From Latescibacteria bacterium UBA6620 (lineage in GTDB: Bacteria > Latescibacterota > UBA2968), in contig DJHM01000061.1 of assembly GCA_002433075.1 (NCBI GenBank), positions 154,482 through 218,481 of the forward strand: 64,000 nt of DNA, in the 5' to 3' direction. This document shows positions 51,988 to 60,586 of the stretch, piece by piece; position 1 is the stretch's first letter; each line of letters starts with the position of its first letter. The translations under genes were made by a program, and so were the position numbers. Under the pieces are notes generated by a model that saw nothing but the letters and a program-made list of their open reading frames with translations, did not search any database and had not been told where the DNA came from.

Positions 51988-53148
51988 ATGAACTATCGCG
52001 TCGAACATAACGGCATCGTCGCCCGTCCCCCCGCCTGTCTGCCCACTGTCACGAAGACTGCGGTGGACACGCTGGTCTGCGCCCTGTCCACGCGGTGGGA
52101 GCCGTTCCCCCGCGGTGGGGAAATCCAGACGACCATCTCTTACGACGAGGGCCGGACCTGGACCCATCCCGAAACGATCTGGCGCTCCCCCGACCCACGT
52201 GTCACGCTCAAAACCGACGGATACATGATGACGCTGGCGGACGGGAACATCCTTCTTCCCGTCACGTACCATCTCGTTCCAGTGCGCGACGACGCGCCCG
52301 GGACCCCGCCTACCGGCAACCACGACATCGATCTCGAGCGTCTGTGGATCGACACCCACGACCTGCGAATCGGCCACCGTCAGCACCACGTCCATTGTCT
52401 CCGGTCTGGAGACCACGGTCAGACATGGACGAACGTCGCAGTGGGAGACATGCCCCAGGAGAGCGGATTGCTCGTTCAGTTCGGACGCCCCATCGAGCTG
52501 GGTTCGAGCGACGTCCTGATGCCGACCTACACCGTCTTTTCAGAGGAAGCGCGCGCAGACGGGATGGTCGACACTCCCGGCTTCTGTCGTTCGACGGATG
52601 GCGGATGGTCGTGGGGTCCTCACGAATCGATCGACATCGGGTGGAGCAGCGAAGCCAACCTCCTCAACCTCCAGGACGGCAGTCTGATCGCCATCGTTCG
52701 CGACATGCCGGATCAGCCATTGCGACGCACGTTCGGCATCACGAAGTCAACGGACGGGGGACGGACGTGGTCCAAGGCAAAGCCCCTGGCTGTTCAGGGC
52801 AAGATGCCAGATCTGTGGGAAGAACCCGACGGGCGCTTACTTCTCGTCGTCGGTGCGGAAGGCTGTAACCGGGGGCGGGAGATCTACTACCAGCGGGACC
52901 GTCGAAGCTTCAACGTCCTGTTCATCAGCGAAGATGGTGGCGACACGTGGCGACGGGATCTTGAGTTGCCGCCAATCGACAACGAGACCCAGATCATACC
53001 GTCGGACGATCCGGCGATGGTGCCGATGGGCCACGGTCGCTACTATGTCGTACATCAGTCGATCGATATAGGCATCGAACGGCGCGGACACCCGATCGAC
53101 TTCGAGGCCTACGCCTGGCTGCAGGGAACCATGATTGCTCCCGCGTGA
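51988..53148 (+). CDS. Sialidase/neuraminidase family protein (BNR repeats)
   Basis: A 386-residue six-bladed propeller. Five Asp-box (SxDxGxTW) motifs are visible: SYDEGRTW, SGDHGQTW, STDGGWSW, STDGGRTW and SEDGGDTW. The N-terminus MNYRVEHNGIVARPP has the Arg expected in the active site (RP). No signal peptide is seen, so it acts inside the cell or is exported otherwise. Many bacterial members are not true sialidases but act on other acid sugars. The start is the ATG at 51988, though the ribosome binding site is weak. Confidence 0.87.
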   Translation: MNYRVEHNGIVARPPACLPTVTKTAVDTLVCALSTRWEPFPRGGEIQTTISYDEGRTWTHPETIWRSPDPRVTLKTDGYMMTLADGNILLPVTYHLVPVRDDAPGTPPTGNHDIDLERLWIDTHDLRIGHRQHHVHCLRSGDHGQTWTNVAVGDMPQESGLLVQFGRPIELGSSDVLMPTYTVFSEEARADGMVDTPGFCRSTDGGWSWGPHESIDIGWSSEANLLNLQDGSLIAIVRDMPDQPLRRTFGITKSTDGGRTWSKAKPLAVQGKMPDLWEEPDGRLLLVVGAEGCNRGREIYYQRDRRSFNVLFISEDGGDTWRRDLELPPIDNETQIIPSDDPAMVPMGHGRYYVVHQSIDIGIERRGHPIDFEAYAWLQGTMIAPA

Positions 53149-53161
53149 AGGGCGCCTCTCC

Positions 53162-55630
53162 ATGACGAAACTCCGCTTCACGATCGGGCATCCCGATTTC
53201 TTCACCCGGACCCTGGCATTCGCGTGGCCCAAGGCGAACACCGCTCGACGCCTCGACGCAGCCGTCACCGTCACCCAACCCTACGGATTCAGCCTGACCC
53301 TCAAGACCAGAGCCGTACGTTCAGGCGATACGGGTGAGATTCAGCTCGACTACCCGCTCCTTGACGAGGGCCGCTTCGCCTCCCGTCCGTCCAAAGATGC
53401 GGAGGGGCGAGCACCGTGGGGGATGGGTGTCTACCGGTTCGAGATCCGGCTCACCTCTGCAAAGAAGTCCATCGCGAGCGGCGTCCTCAACCTCGATCCG
53501 AACACCTTCTTCGGGAAAATCGGCGGGATGCGTCTCGCCCAGGTCGACTCTCTCCACCAGTTCATCGAGTGCGCCCCCACACGACCGGCGTTCATCGACA
53601 CCTCCAAGCTTGCCTTCACCATCCGCACCCTCTCTTCCCGTGTGAAAACCTGCGACGTCGAAATCGACGTCGTTCGCCCACGAAAGCCCGATGTTCTCAT
53701 CGATCCGATTCGGCTGTCCCTCACCGGGAGAACCCGGCGGTTCACGATCGACGCCACCGGCTGGGCGCGTGGCGAATACTGGCTGCGCGTTCGACTCCGA
53801 CGGAAGAACAAGCTGGTCGGCCCCTACCTCGTCCGCCAGGTTTACGTCGAGACCCCTCACATCGCGGCTCGGCCTCAGAACCCGCTTCGCATCGGCCACG
53901 CGCCCCAGTATCTCGTCGACGACTGGGTCTTCTCCACCTCGACCGGGCTGAAGCACGAGCCGGACCAGCTCGAGCTCGTTTCCGACGGCCCGATCGCCCA
54001 CATCGATCAGCCGTGGGAACAGGGCCCCGACCACCTGCCCCTCGAATCCTTTTCCTACGACGAGAAGGCCGGTCAGTTCCATGCGCTCTACCACGCCGGC
54101 CCCCTGAGCCAGGACAAACGTCTGTGGGAAATGGGCGTACGATCCACGCTCACCGCCTTCTCGACGCGCTATCTCTGTCTGGCCGTATCGAGCGACGGCG
54201 TCCGGTGGGATAAACCCGATCTGGGCCTCATCGAATTCAATGGATCGAAGAAGAACAACATCCTACGCGACAAAGCCCGCGAAGGCTACTTGCTCTCGGG
54301 CGAGTTCGACAGCTTTCCGGTCCCCGTCAAAGAGCGACCCATTCCCCGAAAGTATCGCTACCGCTACTACGACCCGAAAACCGACGGTCCGATCGATATG
54401 GACAACTTCGTGTTCCGCGTCTTCCTTGGCGAGAGCATGGAGCCAGACGACCAATTCGAAGGCGACTTTCGGCCCAAGCACCGTGAATTCTGGGGGCTCG
54501 AGCGTCGGGGCGACACATTCCTCGCCCTCACCAGACGGCCTGTTCTCCAGGGTGCCCGAGGGATGCAGCTCCAGTACACGAACGAGCGCGCGTCGAGCTA
54601 TCCCTTCGAAGGCGACCCCATGGCGCTCTATCAGCCGAACGGCCGGTCGACGTGCACGTACTACCATCGCAAGAGCAAGACCTTCTACTACTATTACCGG
54701 CCAGACTATCCCGCCTATCCGCCGAACGGTCTTCCGTTCTACCTGTGGCACAAGGTGGCCGCCATCCGGACACGCGCCGTCTTGTGGACGCAGGACGGCA
54801 TCCACTGGAACCGTCGCTACATGACGATGCCCGACGAACACGATCCACCGGGGACCACACTTTACGGATTCGGATTTCTGAAACCGGAAGGGCGCGAGGT
54901 CAGCGACACCGACGATCAACTCTACCTCGGCGCACTCCTCAACTGGGACCTCACGACCCAACGCCATCGACAACACCTGATGTGGAGCCGAGACCTCGTC
55001 AATTGGGACAAGTTCGGGAGCAACCGGAAGCCGATCCTCGAGCCCGGTCCTGTCGGAAGGTGGAACGCAGGCACGAGCGGACTCTCCCACTACCAGCCCG
55101 TCACGAATGCAGACGGTCAGGAGGAGTGGTTCTTCACGTTTACGGGAACGAGCTGTCGATACATGCTCGGGGGCGGCAGGGAGTGCGCATCCCTCGAGGA
55201 GTACAAGGCTCAGTTTCCCTACCACGCCATGGCGCCCTTCTTCACGACCTGGGAAGAGCTCTACGAGGAAGCCACAACATCGCGCGTCCTTACCGGCGTG
55301 GCAAAGTGCAAGGCCGGAAGGCTCGCCCACGTCGAGCCGAGCAAGAAACGCGGCGAGTTCACGACCCTCCCGATCGTCGCAGAAGGAAGCCGGCTTCTGA
55401 TCAACGCGTGTTGCGAAGCAGGGGGGGCAATTCGTGTCGAGGTCCAGGACGCAGAAGGAAACCCGCTTCCGGAACTCGGGATCGATGACGCTGTGGTCGT
55501 CAAAGGCGATCGAGTCGACCATGAAGTCCGTTGGAAGAGAGCGCGATTCGAAGAAGTGAACCGGCGGGTTGTTCGCCTACGGTTTGCGTTGGTGGGTGCG
55601 AAGCTCTATTCGTTTCGCGTTGATTCCTAG
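53162..55630 (+). CDS. Large glycoside-hydrolase-like beta-propeller protein
   Basis: An 822-residue protein. Residues about 1-240 form beta-sandwich-like N-terminal domains. The centre (YLVDDWVFSTS, AVSSDGVRWDKPDLGLIEFNG, TQDGIHWNRRYM, SRDLVNWDKFGS) has the repeated SxDxxxW blades of five-bladed propeller glycosidase-like proteins. The C-terminal domain (RLLINACCEAGGAIRVEVQDAEGNPLPEL) is the beta-sandwich often attached to them. No signal peptide is seen. It starts at 53162, 13 nt after the sialidase stop, with GAAGGG upstream. The activity is unknown. Confidence 0.8.
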   Translation: MTKLRFTIGHPDFFTRTLAFAWPKANTARRLDAAVTVTQPYGFSLTLKTRAVRSGDTGEIQLDYPLLDEGRFASRPSKDAEGRAPWGMGVYRFEIRLTSAKKSIASGVLNLDPNTFFGKIGGMRLAQVDSLHQFIECAPTRPAFIDTSKLAFTIRTLSSRVKTCDVEIDVVRPRKPDVLIDPIRLSLTGRTRRFTIDATGWARGEYWLRVRLRRKNKLVGPYLVRQVYVETPHIAARPQNPLRIGHAPQYLVDDWVFSTSTGLKHEPDQLELVSDGPIAHIDQPWEQGPDHLPLESFSYDEKAGQFHALYHAGPLSQDKRLWEMGVRSTLTAFSTRYLCLAVSSDGVRWDKPDLGLIEFNGSKKNNILRDKAREGYLLSGEFDSFPVPVKERPIPRKYRYRYYDPKTDGPIDMDNFVFRVFLGESMEPDDQFEGDFRPKHREFWGLERRGDTFLALTRRPVLQGARGMQLQYTNERASSYPFEGDPMALYQPNGRSTCTYYHRKSKTFYYYYRPDYPAYPPNGLPFYLWHKVAAIRTRAVLWTQDGIHWNRRYMTMPDEHDPPGTTLYGFGFLKPEGREVSDTDDQLYLGALLNWDLTTQRHRQHLMWSRDLVNWDKFGSNRKPILEPGPVGRWNAGTSGLSHYQPVTNADGQEEWFFTFTGTSCRYMLGGGRECASLEEYKAQFPYHAMAPFFTTWEELYEEATTSRVLTGVAKCKAGRLAHVEPSKKRGEFTTLPIVAEGSRLLINACCEAGGAIRVEVQDAEGNPLPELGIDDAVVVKGDRVDHEVRWKRARFEEVNRRVVRLRFALVGAKLYSFRVDS

Positions 55631-55642
55631 CGGACTAAGAAA

Positions 55643-55804
55643 TGTCACCCCGGTACGCTACTTCGCGAGCCTATCCCGAACGCAGGTGAGGGAGGGTCCA
55701 TTCTGGGCCGGCTGTTTGATGGTCGACCGAGGGGGCGAAATGGATCCCGGCCCATCCACCTACGCCAAGGCTTCGGTGGGACAGAGAAGCAAACCGGGAT
55801 AACA
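55643..55804. repeat. MITE-like element, copy 2
   Basis: About 162 nt bounded by TGTCACCCCGGT and AACCGGGATAACA. Inner blocks GGTCCATTCTGG and GAAATGGATCCC match those of 46420-46540. It fills most of the gap between two cluster genes. Confidence 0.65.
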
Positions 55805-55837
55805 TTTTGCTGTTGTTTGCTGTCATAGAGGAAACCC

Positions 55838-57073
55838 ATGAAGATCACCGAGATCGAGGTCCACGACATCACCCTCCCCTACGTGGACTGGATCGCCTAT
55901 CAGCTCAACCACTACTACGGTCCCACCCGTCGCACGGTCTACGTCGCGCACACGGACACGGGTCTGATGGGGCTGGGTGAGAGCGGCCGAAGGGAGCCGC
56001 AGGAAACGATCGGTCGCTACCTCGGCACCAATCCCTTCGACCACGTCGGTGATGAAGACTCTCTCGGTCTCGGAACCGCGATGTATGATCTGATGGGGCA
56101 GGCCGCCGGCGTGCCTGTCTACAAACTCATCGGACAGAAGTATCGATCGTGGGTTCCCACCGGGAGCTGGACGGTATCAACACACCCGGACCGGATGGCC
56201 GAAGCCGTTCGCGAGTACAGCTCGCAGGGCTATACGTGGATGAAGTATCACCTCTCACCGTTCGAGAACGTCATCGATCAGACCGAGGCCATGCAGGCCG
56301 TCGCGCCCGAAGGGTTTCGTATCCACTACGACTTTACGATGCACGGCACCGACGACCACATCATCGAACTCCTCAACAAACTCGCCGAGTACCCGATCGC
56401 CGGCTGCTTCGAAGACGCGCTCCCTGCCGAGGACCTTCCTGGGTATATCGAACTCCGCAAGCGCTCCCCGCTTCGTAGCGTTCTCCACCACTTCCCCCTC
56501 GGCGCCTCCTACGACGTTCTGATGGGAGCCGCAGACGCCTACATGCTCGGCCACATGAAAATCGGCGATGCCATCCGCCGATCCGGTCTCTTCGCGGCGG
56601 GCAACATGCCCTTCATGCTTCAGAACGTGGGCGGCCACATTACCCAGGCCTTGACCACGCACATGATGGCCGCGTTCCCCTCGGCGAATTTCCATTTCTT
56701 CTGTGACAGCGAGACCTGGTCCGATGATGTCGTCGAGGAACGTCCGCCCATCGTCAACGGGTTCATCCGTGTATCGGAAAAGCCGGGGCTCGGCGTCACG
56801 CTCGATCGCGACGCCCTCGAACGTCTGTCTTCGCTCGACCTCCCCGAACAGCCGCGATGGATCATGAAATCGCGCTATATGAACGGCGCCCGGATGTACA
56901 ACCTGATCGACACGAGCAACTCCCTCTTCCTTGTCCGCCCGGACCGTACCCGTCACATTACCCTCAGCTACGATTCGCCCATCGAGTCGGAATACTGGGA
57001 TGACGATGGGTCGGAAGAATTCAAGGCGATGGTCGAAAGGCTGGAGGAGGAAGGAACGGTTCTGGAGAGGTAG
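55838..57073 (+). CDS. Enolase superfamily (mandelate racemase-like) protein
   Basis: A 411-residue protein of the mandelate racemase/muconate lactonizing group. MKITEIEVHDITLPY is the capping-domain start. The lysine region is GYTWMKYHLSP (one Lys only, usually KxK), and metal ligands lie in RIHYDFTMHG (Asp) and AGCFEDALP (Glu). The third ligand cannot be placed with certainty. An extra C-terminal tail of about 50 residues is present. GAGGAAA precedes the ATG. It is probably an acid-sugar dehydratase or an unstudied relative. Confidence 0.8.
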   Translation: MKITEIEVHDITLPYVDWIAYQLNHYYGPTRRTVYVAHTDTGLMGLGESGRREPQETIGRYLGTNPFDHVGDEDSLGLGTAMYDLMGQAAGVPVYKLIGQKYRSWVPTGSWTVSTHPDRMAEAVREYSSQGYTWMKYHLSPFENVIDQTEAMQAVAPEGFRIHYDFTMHGTDDHIIELLNKLAEYPIAGCFEDALPAEDLPGYIELRKRSPLRSVLHHFPLGASYDVLMGAADAYMLGHMKIGDAIRRSGLFAAGNMPFMLQNVGGHITQALTTHMMAAFPSANFHFFCDSETWSDDVVEERPPIVNGFIRVSEKPGLGVTLDRDALERLSSLDLPEQPRWIMKSRYMNGARMYNLIDTSNSLFLVRPDRTRHITLSYDSPIESEYWDDDGSEEFKAMVERLEEEGTVLER

Positions 57074-57127
57074 GAGGTTTTGTCTGGTGAATCCCGTTGA
57101 GCTAATTCAATTGTAACCGATAGTTCG

Positions 57128-58636
57128 ATGACCCTCGACAAACTCAAACAACAGCGCCGCCATGCCGCCCATCGCGACCGACGTCTCATCTTCAACGACG
57201 ACGGATGTCCGATGGTCTACAGTGTCAAGGAGCCGTCTGCCGATGCGTTGCTGGCGGAACGAACATCCGATCTCGTGGGGTCCCACGTCGGGTCGATCTT
57301 CTATTGCCCGTGGACCGCGGGCCTCGGCCACGTCACTTACCCGAGCGAAATCGCGGAGCCGTTCTACGCGAACACCGGCATCTTTGCCACGAACATGACA
57401 AAGGCGTTCCACGACGCAGGACTCGATCCCGTCCAGATCATGATCAACTTCGCGCGTCAACACGACATCGAGATCTTCGTCTCGATCCGGATGAACGACA
57501 TCCACGACGGCTATCCCCAGTGGCGCGAGATGTTGCCCCGCTTCAAGAAGGATCACCCCCATCTGCTTCACGGCTCCGAGGAAAATCCACCCCTTTTCGG
57601 ATTCTGGAGCGGACTGAACTATGCGGAACAGGCCGTTCAGGATCGCTCGTTCGCCATTCTCGAGGACATCTGTCAGCGTTACGATCTGGATGGGGTCGAA
57701 CTCGACTGGCAACGACACCCACCCCACTTCGCTTGCACCACTCGAGGTGAAGATTGCACGACAACCGAACGCGACCTCCTCACCGGTTTCCATCGACGAG
57801 TGAGGGACATGACCGAGCGAGTCGGCATCGCACGTGAACGCCCTCTGCTGACTGCCGTTCGGATTCCGGCCTCGATCGCGTGCTCCGAAGCCATTGGGTT
57901 GGATGTGTCCAGGTGGGTCGAGCAGGACCTTGTCGATCTGCTTTGCCCGGGTGAGTGGGAGCTATCGCCGTGGGACGAATGGACCGCGCTCGGCCACCAA
58001 CACAACGTCCCCGTGTACCCAAGCATCAGCTGGTCGGGTTCTCGAAAGCGGCAAGGTCCGATCGGAACGGCAGACGGGATGGGCCTCCGGAACTTCCGCG
58101 CCCGCGCCATGAACATCTGGCACTCTGGTGGCGACGGCATTTCGACCTTTAATCTGTTCGACCCGAGGAGTGCGTTCTGGCGGGAGGCCGGCGACTCGGA
58201 GACGCTGGCACGGCTCGACAAAGACTACTTTCCGGACGGTCACTTCCGCTTCCTCCTAGGTCGGGACGTTCGCGATCTGCTGCGATTCTGCACCCTCCCG
58301 ACGATCCTCGACCCCGAGATCCCCGTCCCGCTCGAGCCGACCCGACCCTTTGATGTCTCCCTGACCATCGGTGAGGACCCCGGTTCTGACCCGTCCTCTA
58401 CCACCACGATGAGCGTCAGCGTCGACGGCCTGACCGAGAAGAACGGCCTCGTCGTTCGATTCAACGATGACAGCGTGGAAGGTGGAACACAGAAGGGCAG
58501 ATGGGTCAGCTACGACATCGACTCAAAGCGGGTACGAAAAGGCCTCAACACAATCCGCGTCATCAACCGCGAGCCGACGTTCAAGCGGATCGTGCTGAAC
58601 GACGTGCACGTGGGGATTAGGTATGAGAAGGAATAG
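57128..58636 (+). CDS. Glycoside-hydrolase-like TIM-barrel protein (GHL family)
   Basis: A 502-residue barrel protein related to 17668-19251 and 58839-60284. Blocks are IEIFVSIRMNDIHD, RYDLDGVELDWQRHP (acidic strand), LLTAVRIPASI, GLDVSRWVEQDLVDLLCPGEWE, and a C-terminal beta-sandwich (TMSVSVDGLTEKNGLVVRFND). No signal peptide. It lies 54 nt after the enolase-superfamily gene. There is no clear ribosome binding site before the ATG. The substrate is unknown. Confidence 0.78.
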   Translation: MTLDKLKQQRRHAAHRDRRLIFNDDGCPMVYSVKEPSADALLAERTSDLVGSHVGSIFYCPWTAGLGHVTYPSEIAEPFYANTGIFATNMTKAFHDAGLDPVQIMINFARQHDIEIFVSIRMNDIHDGYPQWREMLPRFKKDHPHLLHGSEENPPLFGFWSGLNYAEQAVQDRSFAILEDICQRYDLDGVELDWQRHPPHFACTTRGEDCTTTERDLLTGFHRRVRDMTERVGIARERPLLTAVRIPASIACSEAIGLDVSRWVEQDLVDLLCPGEWELSPWDEWTALGHQHNVPVYPSISWSGSRKRQGPIGTADGMGLRNFRARAMNIWHSGGDGISTFNLFDPRSAFWREAGDSETLARLDKDYFPDGHFRFLLGRDVRDLLRFCTLPTILDPEIPVPLEPTRPFDVSLTIGEDPGSDPSSTTTMSVSVDGLTEKNGLVVRFNDDSVEGGTQKGRWVSYDIDSKRVRKGLNTIRVINREPTFKRIVLNDVHVGIRYEKE

Positions 58637-58647
58637 GAATCCGCCTT

Positions 58648-58716
58648 GTTCCCAGGCTCTGCCTGGGACGATCTTCCTGGGAAGATCCGCTCTGCCCGTG
58701 CTCCGCACGGGGCAGA
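58648..58716. repeat. Three consecutive palindromes after the barrel gene
   Basis: GTTCCCAGGC-TCT-GCCTGGGAC at 58648-58669, GATCTTCC-TG-GGAAGATC at 58670-58687, and TCTGCCCGTGC-TCC-GCACGGGGCAGA at 58691-58716. The first and third resemble the GTGC/GC-loop palindrome family. A half copy (GCGCAGAGCACGGGACG) follows at about 58741. Confidence 0.75.
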
Positions 58717-58780
58717 CGTCTACGGATGATCAACGCCCCAGCGCAGAGCACGGGACGCATGCCGCTCTTGGAAAAACAGA

Positions 58781-58800
58781 ATCCCCGAACGTTCGGGGAT
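58781..58800. terminator. Bidirectional terminator-like palindrome
   Basis: A perfect palindrome with arms ATCCCCGAAC and GTTCGGGGAT lies between convergent genes. On the left, GGAAAAACAGA would give a U-tract to the minus-strand transcript. On the right there is only TTTGAC. Confidence 0.65.
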
Positions 58801-58838
58801 TTGACACGTGGCTGCTGTCTACTTGAGGCGACACCCTT

Positions 58839-60284
58839 CTACAACGTCTTCGGGTAGCTTCCGTATTCGACTACAATCTCCACATCCTCCACAACCACCC
58901 CACCCCCCATTCCCTCGGGACGCTCGTGCAGACAGACCGTCAAGAGGTTCGGTCCTCCTGTCGGCCGCGATACGTTCAACTCGTACTCCAGCCACTGACC
59001 TGCATAGGGATCTCGCGAGCGAATCGAGCTGCGGCGACACGTTCCCGGATGCAGAGGACTGCCGTTCAACGTGACCTCGAACTGGTCCCGGGAAACAAGA
59101 TTCGTGACAGCGATCCTGAGCAGGATGCGTTGCACTCGATCGTCCTGTGGATCACCAGCGATTCGGAACGGGATCTCAAACGATCGCTCCGGGTCAGCCT
59201 CGGCGATCTCGAGCGGGAGATGGGCTGGATAGTCGTAGTCCTCCGCGTCATCGCACCGCCTCCGCAGGAAGTAATGCTTGTCCGCCTCCTTGATGAGATC
59301 GGGATCGCCGAGCTCCGTCAGCGTGCTACGCTCGGTGTCCCCAAGGGGCCACGGGAGGAACCACGTGTAGAGCCCGTCCACGTCGAGCTCCCAGAAGTTG
59401 GAAGCCGCCGCTCTCACCATCTCCGGCGAGGCGTTTTCCGGTTGGTGGAACCGCCGGCTCTCGTCGTGCCGGTAGGGCTGCAGCATCGCGTAGACCGACG
59501 AATCGACATCGTGTGCGGCATCGACGAGCCAGTCGATCGGCATGTTCGCGTCGAGAATGAAATCCCGGTAGAGCATGGGGACTACGAAATCAACCAGTCC
59601 TTCCTGTAGCCACGTTTGCACGTCCAGACCCGTCTTGAGGTTCAGCTCCTCCGTCGGGTAGACTCGCGCTCCGACTTCCACGCCCTGTCGTTTCCGAATC
59701 CTCTCCGAAGCTTCTCGCACGAACTCCGTCATCAATCCGACGTTGCCCGCCATGTCTTCGGCTTTCAGCCAGAACGGCGAACCTCCGGGAGATGCCGCGA
59801 AGTCCAGTTCCACCCCTTCCACCCCATACTCCGTGCCCAGCTCCTCGAGGACATCCAGCTGGTGAACGTAGACTTCCCGTTCGAGGAAGCCTTTTCCCCC
59901 AGTTGCCGCGGCGTGATCAGGATCGATGCCTCCGTAGGCGCCCATCCGAAGACTCGCGATGAACTCCATTTCCTTCTCGTGCGCGCGATCGATCAGCACG
60001 GTCAGGGGATCGAGTCCCTGGTCGATCAGGCTTTGCATGTTGTACCAGCTGCGCCAGTCGTGGGAACGCTCTCGCGTTTCCAGATCCTCGGTAAACCGGA
60101 TGCCAATCTTCGATGGATAGAACAGTCCGTCCGCGCGCGACACGCCGTACGAGAATGTATCAACCGCCGTGCCCGCCACCTCGTCCACCGGTACCCACGC
60201 ATCCTCCATCCGCATCGGCGGTTCGAACACGAAGAGGTAGTAATGACGCGCGTCGTTGAAATAGATCGTTCGTTTCTTTCGCAT
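58839..60284 (-). CDS. Glycoside-hydrolase-like TIM-barrel protein (GHL family)
   Basis: A 481-residue barrel protein and paralogue of 57128-58636, with which it converges. Blocks are YGVEGVELDFAASPGG, VEVGARVYPTEE, GLDVQTWLQEGLVDFVVPMLYRDF, and a C-terminal beta-sandwich (FEVTLNGSPLHPGTC, PNLLTVCLHERPEG). An N-terminal strand RKKRTIYFNDARHYYLFVFEPPM begins the barrel. There is no signal peptide. It lies downstream of the second sialidase gene in the same direction, across a repeat-filled gap. Confidence 0.78.
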   Translation of the reverse strand: MRKKRTIYFNDARHYYLFVFEPPMRMEDAWVPVDEVAGTAVDTFSYGVSRADGLFYPSKIGIRFTEDLETRERSHDWRSWYNMQSLIDQGLDPLTVLIDRAHEKEMEFIASLRMGAYGGIDPDHAAATGGKGFLEREVYVHQLDVLEELGTEYGVEGVELDFAASPGGSPFWLKAEDMAGNVGLMTEFVREASERIRKRQGVEVGARVYPTEELNLKTGLDVQTWLQEGLVDFVVPMLYRDFILDANMPIDWLVDAAHDVDSSVYAMLQPYRHDESRRFHQPENASPEMVRAAASNFWELDVDGLYTWFLPWPLGDTERSTLTELGDPDLIKEADKHYFLRRRCDDAEDYDYPAHLPLEIAEADPERSFEIPFRIAGDPQDDRVQRILLRIAVTNLVSRDQFEVTLNGSPLHPGTCRRSSIRSRDPYAGQWLEYELNVSRPTGGPNLLTVCLHERPEGMGGGVVVEDVEIVVEYGSYPKTL

Positions 60285-60396
60285 TGTCTATGTCCCAGCT
60301 CTGTGCGAGGGCCTAAAGGCCGCTTCCACCTTCGCCTTTGTGGCTAAGCTTAGGAGAAAGCAGGCTAACCATGTAAGGAGCAGATCACTGCGACGT

Positions 60397-60469
60397 GGTC
60401 ATCCTGAGCGGAGTCGAAGGGCGGCTTGGTCGCTGATAGCCGACACTTCGACTCCGCTCAGTGTGACGG
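60397..60469. repeat. Inverted-repeat element, GAGTCGAAG family, copy 2
   Basis: Left arm GGTCATCCTGAGCGGAGTCG and right arm CACTTCGACTCCGCTCAG are complementary. It aligns with 42375-42446. It lies in the 302-nt gap before the barrel gene. Confidence 0.75.
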
Positions 60470-60519
60470 CTGTATCGGCGACAGGGAATCCTACCCGGCA
60501 TTCTCTGCGATCTCTGCGT

Positions 60520-60585
60520 CCTCCCTGGCTTGCCGTAGCCTCGGCGAAGGCGGTTGACGGAGGCAGCTGCGGTGAAAGGTTTTAG
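60520..60585. repeat. Dispersed repeat C, copy 2
   Basis: The same blocks as at 36410-36460, with an extra 14 nt (about GAAGGCGGTTGACG) in the middle. It ends almost at the stop of the sialidase gene (60587) on the minus strand. The remainder of 60285-60586 holds no gene. Confidence 0.75.
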
Positions 60586-60586
60586 C

